From an uncultured Clostridia bacterium (GTDB lineage Bacteria; Bacillota; Clostridia; Peptostreptococcales; Anaerovoracaceae): DNA of 9,762 nucleotides. Under the pieces are notes generated by a model. It did not search any database, was not told the origin of the DNA, and saw only the letters and a program-made list of their open reading frames with translations. This document shows, piece after piece, positions 1 to 5,451 of the stretch. The stretch is taken from the NCBI GenBank assembly GCA_937915045.1, contig CALDNM010000241.1:1-9762 (forward strand), given 5' to 3'. Each line of letters opens with the position of its first letter. The stretch's first letter is position 1. A program made the translations under genes and the position numbers.

Positions 1-204
1 CGGCATGCCCATACCGCTGCCCTGTATGGAAACAGGAACGCCTTTGTATCTTCCTGTATATCCGTACATATTCCTCACATCACTGTAAAGGACAGGTCCG
101 TCAAGATAATTCTCAGCAATATATTTCGCTCTGAGCGGATCTCCCGGCATCAGAACGCTTTCAGCTATATCACCTTTGTTCGCGGCATTTATATGTGTAC
201 TCAT
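1..204 (-). CDS. deoD: Purine nucleoside phosphorylase DeoD, N-terminal part (runs off the window)
   Basis: The gene reads from an ATG at 204 down to base 1, giving 68 residues; the family is usually about 235, so roughly the last 70% lies outside the window. The signature MPGDPLRAKYIAE (residues 19-31) is typical of hexameric, bacterial-type purine nucleoside phosphorylases, which split purine (deoxy)ribonucleosides with phosphate into base and (deoxy)ribose-1-phosphate in cytosolic salvage. Arg25 and Arg44 match the phosphate-binding arginines R24 and R43 of the E. coli enzyme, and the N-terminal His (THINA) matches its subunit-interface His. The later motif reads GSGMGMP where E. coli has GHGMG. 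The start is fixed by a perfect GGAGGT (211-216) six bases upstream. It diverges from the gene at 390. I saw no frameshift in the visible part. Confidence 0.94.
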   Translation of the reverse strand, partial: MSTHINAANKGDIAESVLMPGDPLRAKYIAENYLDGPVLYSDVRNMYGYTGRYKGVPVSIQGSGMGMP

Positions 205-239
205 TATATTACCTCCGGTCATTATCATTAAATACTGAT

Positions 240-248
240 ATTATAGCA
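240..248 (-). promoter_or_regulatory. Extended -10 promoter of deoD
   Basis: Read on the minus strand, 248 to 240 is TGCTATAAT, a perfect extended -10 element (TGn then TATAAT). There is no convincing -35 at 16-18 bp, which extended -10 promoters do not strictly need. A TTGACCC lies further upstream (262-256), but only 11 bp from the hexamer, too close to act as a -35. Transcription would begin near 233, leaving a leader of about 30 nt before the deoD ATG. Assigned by pattern only. Confidence 0.6.
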
Positions 249-304
249 TATCGCGGGGTCAATGTGATGATACTCTGAAGATATTGTGAAATACTGGAAA
301 TTGG

Positions 305-320
305 TTTGACCCGGGTCGAA
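305..320. promoter_or_regulatory. GC-rich palindrome, candidate operator over the -35 of the GHL10 gene
   Basis: Bases 305-320 read TTTGACCCGGGTCGAA. The inner ten bases, GACCCGGGTC (308-317), form a perfect palindrome, and the outer TT/AA pairs also match, leaving one mismatched pair (307/318). It covers the -35 hexamer at 306-311 and stands out as GC-rich within an AT-rich spacer. The half-site TTGACCC recurs in the opposite orientation at 262-256, near the deoD promoter. A dimeric regulator acting on one or both divergent genes is possible; I do not recognise the consensus of a known regulator. Confidence 0.35.
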
Positions 321-333
321 GCTAAGTGATAAT
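306..333 (+). promoter_or_regulatory. Sigma-A-type promoter of the GHL10 gene
   Basis: TTGACC (306-311) is followed after 16 bp by GATAAT (328-333). Each hexamer differs from consensus at one base. The predicted start is near 340, leaving a leader of about 50 nt before the ATG at 390. The leader is purine-rich and shows no hairpin or riboswitch-like fold that I can see. Confidence 0.6.
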
Positions 334-389
334 ATTGTCACAAAAGAGAAAGGCTAAAGAAGAAAGACAAAAGAAGGGCAAAAAGATAA

Positions 390-1604
390 ATGATAAAAAA
401 AAACATGAAACGAAAAACTATAGCGATGATATTGTGCTTCGCGATGGTGTTCACGACTACAGCATCTGTGCAGATGGCGGGAACGGTCGATGCCAGCGGG
501 ATCACTAAGACATCATACAGCAAAATGACGAGGGGAGTCTGGATCGCTTTCTGTGATTTCAAATCGCTCGGTCTTTACAATAAATCGAAATCTACATACA
601 CGAAGAACGTAAACAGCATACTGAAAAAATCAAAGGCTGACGGCTGCAATACCGTTTATTTCCACGTGAGAGCGTTCGATGACGCGGCGTGGTCATCATC
701 GACATTCAGAGCGTCAGAATATCTGATGAGCGGGGCACACGAATATAAAAACGCGAAGGCGGCTTACAGCGCTCTCGGATATGATCCGTTCGGCGTGTTC
801 GTATCGCGCGCGTCGGCTTATGGTATGAAAGTCGAAGCGTATATGAACCCGTACAGGGTCACTTACTCGAAGTTCCTGGATCCTTCAAGCACGTATTCGA
901 GGCAGAGGATATACAAGGCAGTGCGGGAGATCAAAAAATATAACATCTCCGGCATACATTTTGACGACTATTTCTATCATTCGAGCAGCGGGAAATATAT
1001 CTATACGACTTCCGCGTCGAAATACTCTAAAAACCCTTCGGGCAAGCTCAAATACAGAAAAGGGCTGACTGCCGCGAAAAAAAGATCTTACTGCAATACC
1101 ATGGTAAGAGGTGTCTATAACACGACGCATTACGGCACTTCAAGCTCAGTCAAAGCAAGAACAAGGACAAAATCGAACTCGATCAAGTTCGGGATAAGCC
1201 CTGCGGGCAACTATTCGAACTGCATGGCGGCGGGAGCTGATGTCAAGAGCTGGCTCAGCAAATCCGGATATATAGATTACTGCGCGCCGCAGATATACTG
1301 GACGAACAAATACAAGGTCAATGGAAAATATCAGAGCATGTATTCCAACAGGCTTTCGCAGTTCACTAAGCTCAACAAGATAGGGATACCGATGTATATC
1401 GGACTTGCCCTTTACAGGACGGGAACGAAAGACGCCAATGATAAAGGGTGGAGCATAAGCACTTCGAATATCAAATCGCAGGTAGTGTCTTTGAGGAGCA
1501 AAGGATCTGAAGGATATATCCTCTTCAGCGGAGCCAATATCAAATCGACGAAGAGCGCTACACAGAAGGAGATAAAGAATCTCAAGAGCATCAATGGTAT
1601 CTGA
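390..1604 (+). CDS. Secreted GHL10-family (DUF187) glycoside hydrolase-like protein
   Basis: 404 residues. The N-terminus has positive residues (K3, K4, K7-K9), a hydrophobic core at about 10-22 and small residues at 23-25 and 35, so it is a Sec signal peptide cleaved after about A25 or A35; there is no lipobox. The rest is one domain resembling the putative glycosyl hydrolase-like 10 family (B. subtilis YngK type): RGVWIAF (48-54), YDPFGVFVSRASAYGMKVEAY (131-151), GIHFDDYF (188-195, with acidic residues D192 and D193), FGISPAGNY (267-275), DYCAPQIYW (296-304) and GYILFS (375-380). Family members are thought to act on cell-surface or extracellular glycans, but the substrate is unknown. No sortase, LysM or SLH anchor is visible, so it is probably released or loosely bound. 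A purine-rich AAGAAGGG (371-378) is a modest ribosome site 11 nt upstream; Met6 (base 405) is an alternative start. It stands alone between its promoter and a terminator. Confidence 0.85.
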   Translation: MIKKNMKRKTIAMILCFAMVFTTTASVQMAGTVDASGITKTSYSKMTRGVWIAFCDFKSLGLYNKSKSTYTKNVNSILKKSKADGCNTVYFHVRAFDDAAWSSSTFRASEYLMSGAHEYKNAKAAYSALGYDPFGVFVSRASAYGMKVEAYMNPYRVTYSKFLDPSSTYSRQRIYKAVREIKKYNISGIHFDDYFYHSSSGKYIYTTSASKYSKNPSGKLKYRKGLTAAKKRSYCNTMVRGVYNTTHYGTSSSVKARTRTKSNSIKFGISPAGNYSNCMAAGADVKSWLSKSGYIDYCAPQIYWTNKYKVNGKYQSMYSNRLSQFTKLNKIGIPMYIGLALYRTGTKDANDKGWSISTSNIKSQVVSLRSKGSEGYILFSGANIKSTKSATQKEIKNLKSINGI

Positions 1605-1633
1605 TCCAGCAGAAAGAAAAAAAGAGACATATA

Positions 1634-1661
1634 AAAAAGATGGCTTCGCGGCCATCTTTTT
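1634..1661. terminator. Bidirectional rho-independent terminator between the GHL10 gene and rpsT
   Basis: GATGGC (1639-1644) pairs with GCCATC (1651-1656) around a TTCGCG loop. The flanking A-run (1634-1638) pairs with the T-run (1657-1661), extending the stem to 11 bp. Because the A-run lies 5' and the T-run 3', each strand gives a hairpin followed by U's, so it can end transcripts from both converging genes. A second, weaker hairpin (CGCAT 1666-1670 with ATGCG 1678-1682) sits on the rpsT side. Confidence 0.88.
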
Positions 1662-1701
1662 GATTCGCATTTAACTTATGCGCTGTGGGGACGGGTGAGT
1701 A

Positions 1702-1974
1702 CTACTCTGAAGCCTTAGCTTCGTTGAATCTCTTTGTAAGTCTTGAAACCTTTCTCGATGCAGTCTTCTTATGGAAGGTACCTTTCGATACTGCCTGCAT
1801 GAGCTTTTTCTCTGCAAGATGGAGCTGCTCTTCGGCTGTCTCGAGATCATTATCTGCGATCGCCGCGTCGAAGCTCTTGAGGATAGCCTTGATGTTATTC
1901 TTGGTCCTCTTGTTCTTCAGAGTTTTCTTGTCGATGACTTTGATTCTTTTCTTTGCGGATTTTATGTTTGCCAT
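1702..1974 (-). CDS. rpsT: 30S ribosomal protein S20
   Basis: 90 residues, the normal length for bacterial S20, a three-helix protein that binds 16S rRNA early in 30S assembly. The N-terminus MANIKSAKKRIK and the C-terminal KGTFHKKTASRKVSRL segment (64-79) are the conserved basic signatures; the protein is very Lys/Arg-rich. I chose the ATG at 1974, not the upstream in-frame start at 2028, because it gives the canonical MANIKSAKKR start and has a GGGGTG site (1981-1986) six bases upstream. The stop is TAG at 1702-1704. The gene is monocistronic: its own promoter lies at 2034-2062 and it ends in the shared terminator. In Bacillus, rpsT also diverges from the gene cluster that contains lepA. 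Confidence 0.97.
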   Translation of the reverse strand: MANIKSAKKRIKVIDKKTLKNKRTKNNIKAILKSFDAAIADNDLETAEEQLHLAEKKLMQAVSKGTFHKKTASRKVSRLTKRFNEAKASE

Positions 1975-2033
1975 TAAATTCACCCCACTTCTAGTTTCAT
2001 TTATTTTCATTTTCAGCAAAACTCGCAATCAAC

Positions 2034-2062
2034 AGTATATAATATATTATCGTTGAAATCAA
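2034..2062 (-). promoter_or_regulatory. rpsT promoter
   Basis: On the minus strand TTGATT (2062-2057) is followed after 17 bp by TATACT (2039-2034). The predicted start near 2027 gives a leader of about 50 nt before the S20 ATG. The -35 overlaps that of the divergent lepA promoter by two bases (2057-2058), and its -10 overlaps a TATAAT (2038-2043) facing lepA, so polymerases serving the two genes would compete. Confidence 0.7.
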
Positions 2063-2081
2063 GGGTGAAATGAAGTAGAAT
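2053..2081 (+). promoter_or_regulatory. lepA promoter positioned for leaderless transcription
   Basis: TTGAAA (2053-2058), 17 bp, then TAGAAT (2076-2081): two near-consensus hexamers at ideal spacing. A start seven bases after the -10 would fall on base 2088, the A of the lepA ATG, implying an mRNA with no leader. This fits the absence of a good ribosome site just upstream. An alternative is the TATAAT at 2038-2043, which would give a leader of about 38 nt but lacks a recognisable -35. Confidence 0.5.
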
Positions 2082-2087
2082 GCTTTT

Positions 2088-3905
2088 ATGGATTCATATA
2101 AAGACTATATAAGAAATTTTAGCATAATTGCTCATATCGACCACGGAAAATCAACGCTTGCGGACCGTATCCTGGAAAAGACCGGAGTAGTCGCGAAACG
2201 CGACATGAAGGAACAATACCTGGATAACATGGATCTCGAGCGCGAACGCGGCATCACGATCAAACTCCAGACGACAAGACTTTCATATAAGGCGAAGGAC
2301 GGTCACGAGTATATCTTCAATTTGATAGATACTCCGGGACATGTCGACTTCAATTATGAAGTCTCCAGAAGTCTGGCGGCGTGTGAAGGCGCGGTGCTTG
2401 TCGTGGACTCGACGCAGGGAGTGGAAGCTCAGACACTTGGAAATGTATATCTGGCACTGGATGAGGATCTTGAGATCCTTCCGGTACTGAATAAGATCGA
2501 CCTTCCGAGCGCCCATCCTGAAGAAGTCAGAGAAGAGATAGAAGATATCATAGGTATAGACGCTGAAGAAGCCCCGCTCGTATCGGCTAAAGAGGGTACA
2601 GGAGTGGATGATCTTCTCGAAGCTATAGTGGAGAAAATACCTGCGCCGACAGGGGACCCGAACAAACCGCTCAAAGCTTTGATATTCGACTCTTACTATG
2701 ATAATTACAAGGGTGTCGTGATACTGGCCAGGATCTTTTCCGGTACGGTCAAAAAAGGCGATACTATACGTATGATGAATGCCGGGACAGTGCATGAAGT
2801 CACGGAAGTAGGTACTTACTCACCCGGTCACGTACAATGCGGAGAACTGAGAGCCGGAGAAGTAGGATATATCTGCGGAAGCATAAAACAGGTCAGAGAC
2901 GCGAGAGTCGGAGATACCATAACTTTGGACGCGAACAGGACAAAGGAGCCTCTGAAGGGCTATAAAAAGGCTCAGTCTATGGTCTACTGTGGTATTTATC
3001 CCGCAGGTACTGAGAAATACGACAACGTAAAAGACGCTCTTGAAAAACTCCAGGTCAACGACGCGGCTTTTAATTTCGAACCTGAGACATCACAGGCACT
3101 TGGCTATGGCTTCAGGTGCGGTTTCCTCGGGCTTCTTCACATGGAAGTTATCGTCGAGAGACTTGAAAGAGAGTTCGATCTCGAGGTCATAACTACTGCT
3201 CCGAGTGTTATATACAAAGTCATAAAGACGGACGGCACGGAGCTCATGATAGAAAATCCGAGCAATCTGCCGGAGATGACAGAGATAGATCATGTGGAAG
3301 AACCTGTTGTAAAAGCAGATATTATGCTGCCCAATGATTATGTCGGGAGCATCATGGAGCTTTGCCAGAAGAGGCGCGGAAAGATGCTCGATATGGAATA
3401 TCTGACGGAAACGAGGGTGTGTCTGCACTATGAGATACCTTTGAATGAAGTCATATATGATTTCTTCGACGCGCTCAAATCGAAGACAAGAGGATACGGT
3501 TCTCTGGACTATGAGTTCCTGAGATATGAACCGTCCAGGCTCGTCAAGCTCGATATCATGTTAAATAAGGAGATCGTAGACGCGTTCTCGATGATAGTAC
3601 ACGAATCGGAAGCTTACGCGAGGGGCCGCTCCGTGTGCGAAAAGCTCAAGGAAGTCATCCCGATGCACCAGTTCGAAGTGCCGATCCAGGCATGCATAGG
3701 ACAGAAGATAATCGCGCGAGAGACTGTGAGAGCCTATAGAAAAGATGTTATCGCGAAGTGCTACGGCGGTGATATCTCAAGGAAAAAGAAACTTCTCGAA
3801 AAGCAAAAGGAAGGCAAGAAAAGGATGCGCCAGTTCGGAAGCGTAGAAGTACCTCAGGAAGCCTTCACCGCTGTATTCAAATACGACGACAGCAACGGCA
3901 AGTAA
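2088..3905 (+). CDS. lepA: Elongation factor 4 (LepA), ribosome-associated GTPase
   Basis: 605 residues, full length for LepA/EF4. The translational GTPase motifs are intact: G1 AHIDHGKST (15-23), G2 RGIT (54-57), G3 DTPGH (81-85), G4 NKID (135-138) and G5 SAK (166-168). Beta-barrel, EF-G-like and LepA-specific C-terminal domains follow; the C-terminal region contains KKKLLEKQKEGKKRMRQFG, diagnostic of EF4 versus EF-G. LepA binds stalled or assembling ribosomes, and its roles in back-translocation and initiation/biogenesis are still debated. The start ATG is supported by the conserved IRNFSIIAHIDHGK start and by an in-frame TAG at 2076, which rules out anything much longer. There is no good Shine-Dalgarno: GGGTGA (2063-2068) is 19 nt away. 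The ABM gene follows after 24 nt. Confidence 0.97.
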   Translation: MDSYKDYIRNFSIIAHIDHGKSTLADRILEKTGVVAKRDMKEQYLDNMDLERERGITIKLQTTRLSYKAKDGHEYIFNLIDTPGHVDFNYEVSRSLAACEGAVLVVDSTQGVEAQTLGNVYLALDEDLEILPVLNKIDLPSAHPEEVREEIEDIIGIDAEEAPLVSAKEGTGVDDLLEAIVEKIPAPTGDPNKPLKALIFDSYYDNYKGVVILARIFSGTVKKGDTIRMMNAGTVHEVTEVGTYSPGHVQCGELRAGEVGYICGSIKQVRDARVGDTITLDANRTKEPLKGYKKAQSMVYCGIYPAGTEKYDNVKDALEKLQVNDAAFNFEPETSQALGYGFRCGFLGLLHMEVIVERLEREFDLEVITTAPSVIYKVIKTDGTELMIENPSNLPEMTEIDHVEEPVVKADIMLPNDYVGSIMELCQKRRGKMLDMEYLTETRVCLHYEIPLNEVIYDFFDALKSKTRGYGSLDYEFLRYEPSRLVKLDIMLNKEIVDAFSMIVHESEAYARGRSVCEKLKEVIPMHQFEVPIQACIGQKIIARETVRAYRKDVIAKCYGGDISRKKKLLEKQKEGKKRMRQFGSVEVPQEAFTAVFKYDDSNGK

Positions 3906-3929
3906 CATAAAAAAGGGAAGGAAGATAAA

Positions 3930-4220
3930 ATGATAACGTTGAACATAACATATTATTGTAAACCTGGGCAGAGGGATTCTTTTATCGAAGCTCTCAAACG
4001 CCTTGATATCCGTAAAAAATCACGGGCAGAAGCCGGAAATATCACTTATGATTATTTCACTTCGCTCCATGACGCGAACAGGCTTTTTCTTCTCGAGCAG
4101 TGGCGGGATGATGTCGCGCTGACAAATCACAGCGTGATGCCTCATTTTGAAGCTCTGGGCAGCATCAAAAAGAACTATGTCGACGAAACATCCATTGAAA
4201 AGTATTATACAGATCAATAA
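3930..4220 (+). CDS. Small ABM-fold (YgiN-like) monooxygenase-type protein
   Basis: 96 residues, the size of a single antibiotic biosynthesis monooxygenase (dimeric alpha+beta barrel) domain. Family-like features are a first strand ITLNITYYCKPGQRDSF (2-18), a SRAEAGNITYDYF strand region (31-43) and LLEQWRDDVALTNH...MPHF (54-73), comparable to the IEQW...H...PH stretch of E. coli YgiN. Members act without cofactors on quinones or small aromatics, or degrade heme; many have no known substrate, and I cannot pick one here. The site GGAAGGAAG (3916-3924) lies five bases before the ATG. It is 24 nt behind lepA with no terminator between, so it is probably cotranscribed with lepA. It is not part of the usual lepA-hemW neighbourhood known from Bacillus. 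Confidence 0.78.
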   Translation: MITLNITYYCKPGQRDSFIEALKRLDIRKKSRAEAGNITYDYFTSLHDANRLFLLEQWRDDVALTNHSVMPHFEALGSIKKNYVDETSIEKYYTDQ

Positions 4221-4246
4221 ATTACTGTGGAATAAGAAAGATATAA

Positions 4247-4264
4247 ATGTTATAATTTTAACAG
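4247..4264. promoter_or_regulatory. Rex-like imperfect palindrome over the hemW promoter
   Basis: Bases 4247-4264 read ATGTTATAATTTTAACAG. Compared with the Rex operator pattern described for clostridia, TTGTTAA-N4-TTAACAA, 11 of the 14 specified positions agree; the mismatches are the two outermost bases and one inner base of the left half. It covers the -10 hexamer, where a repressor would block transcription. Rex represses fermentation and redox genes until NADH rises. The region is AT-rich, so a chance match is possible, and no rex gene is in the window. Confidence 0.33.
4248..4256 (+). promoter_or_regulatory. Extended -10 promoter of the hemW-glpK-reductase unit
   Basis: TGTTATAAT (4248-4256) is a perfect extended -10 element; no good -35 is present at 16-18 bp. 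The predicted start, at about 4263, falls on the AGGAG ribosome site, giving a leader under 20 nt. This separates hemW from the lepA-ABM transcript, although read-through remains possible because no terminator is seen in 4221-4247. Confidence 0.6.
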
Positions 4265-4279
4265 GAGCTATGCATCGCT

Positions 4280-5434
4280 ATGGGAAAGACGTTCGGCTTA
4301 TATATCCATATTCCGTTCTGTGAAAGGAAGTGCAAATACTGTGGCTTCCTTTCTTTTGATGACTGCGGCGCTGAGGATCTGAACGCCTACCTCAAAGCTC
4401 TTGAAGCAGAGCTCTCCATGGACTCACGCAAATACCAGGGATATACCGCGGATACTGTCTTTATAGGCGGAGGGACCCCGTCTCTTATCGCGGCCGGACA
4501 AATATCTGAGCTCATCTCTATTATACGCGATGAATTCGATATCGCTGAGGACGCGGAGATATCCATAGAAGCAAATCCTAATTCTCTTACAAACGAAAAA
4601 CTCAGCGCGTATATGGATGCCGGTATAAACAGGATCAGCATCGGCGCGCAGTCACTGGATGACAAGGTACTTGATACGCTTGGAAGGATACACGACAGAA
4701 AATGTTTTCTAAGCGCGTACAACTCAGCGCGGGATCATGGATTCAGCAACATCAATATAGATCTCATGTCAGGTATACCGGGACAGACGATGGAGCAGTG
4801 GGATAATACTGTTTCTGAAGTGATCTCACTGAAACCCGAACATGTATCATTTTACAGTCTGCAGCTCGAAGAAGGGACGCCGTTCTATGAAAGTTATAAG
4901 AACGGAGAACTCGATATGATAGATACCGCGCTCGACACAGAGATGTATCATGAAGCCGTGCGCGCGTTCAAAGACAGCGGATACGAGCATTATGAAATTT
5001 CAAACGCGGCGCTTCCGGGACATGAATGCAGACATAACCTCAAATACTGGTCGCTCGGAGAATATCTCGGAGCCGGACTCGGCGCGTCATCATATATGAA
5101 CTGCGTCAGATATAAAAATGAGGATGATATCAAGCATTACTGCAAGGCAGTGAACGGCGGTGAAATACCTGTCGATAAGAAATCGCTGCACAACGACACA
5201 GAAAAAGACAGCATGGGGATATACTGTTTCACGGCGCTGCGGACATCCGCAGGCATCGATACGCGGCGGTTCTCCGAACTGTTCGGAAAGCCGTTTTTCG
5301 CGGCTTACAGCGATAAAATGGAAGCGATAGGGAAATATATGGCTGAAGGGTCGCTGAAAACTGACGGCGGGCATATAATGCTTACTGAAAACGGAATAGA
5401 CGTTTCAAACGACATAATGTCTGAATTTGTATGA
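4280..5434 (+). CDS. hemW: HemW, radical SAM heme chaperone (formerly HemN-like)
   Basis: 384 residues, normal for HemW. The radical SAM cluster motif is CERKCKYC (Cys14, Cys18, Cys21) followed by Gly-Phe instead of the fourth Cys of true coproporphyrinogen dehydrogenase HemN, which points to HemW. GGGTPS (63-68) is the SAM-binding glycine motif, IEANP (96-100) and ISIGAQS (119-125) are core barrel strands, and the HNxxYW motif (252-257, HNLKYW) and GLGASSY (266-272) mark the HemW branch. HemW binds heme and hands it to membrane respiratory proteins; it does not make protoporphyrin. AGGAG (4263-4267) lies 12 nt from this ATG, rather far, while an out-of-frame ATG at 4270 is only 2 nt away; the conserved GLYIHIPFC start and upstream stop (4259) support 4280. 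hemW following lepA is common in Firmicutes; here the small ABM gene separates them. Confidence 0.93.
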   Translation: MGKTFGLYIHIPFCERKCKYCGFLSFDDCGAEDLNAYLKALEAELSMDSRKYQGYTADTVFIGGGTPSLIAAGQISELISIIRDEFDIAEDAEISIEANPNSLTNEKLSAYMDAGINRISIGAQSLDDKVLDTLGRIHDRKCFLSAYNSARDHGFSNINIDLMSGIPGQTMEQWDNTVSEVISLKPEHVSFYSLQLEEGTPFYESYKNGELDMIDTALDTEMYHEAVRAFKDSGYEHYEISNAALPGHECRHNLKYWSLGEYLGAGLGASSYMNCVRYKNEDDIKHYCKAVNGGEIPVDKKSLHNDTEKDSMGIYCFTALRTSAGIDTRRFSELFGKPFFAAYSDKMEAIGKYMAEGSLKTDGGHIMLTENGIDVSNDIMSEFV

Positions 5435-5451
5435 TGTGAAAGGAATATCTT

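Noticed and set aside
257..262. TTGACC on the minus strand as a -35 for deoD
   Set aside because: It is only 11 bp from the clear extended -10, and no -10 exists at 16-18 bp.
326..508. 60-codon plus-strand frame at the start of the GHL10 gene
   Set aside because: It overlaps the signal-peptide coding region in another frame, is Lys-rich low-complexity text and would start upstream of the predicted transcript start.
1605..1701. Possible small RNA in the GHL10-rpsT gap
   Set aside because: The hairpin is fully explained as a bidirectional terminator, and no promoter is seen in the gap.
1975..2028. Upstream in-frame extension of rpsT (18 more residues)
   Set aside because: S20 starts with MANIKSAKK; the extension lies in the leader downstream of the promoter, and the proper ribosome site is inside it.
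1685..2056. 123-codon plus-strand open frame over rpsT
   Set aside because: It is antisense to S20, which has canonical sequence and a good ribosome site.
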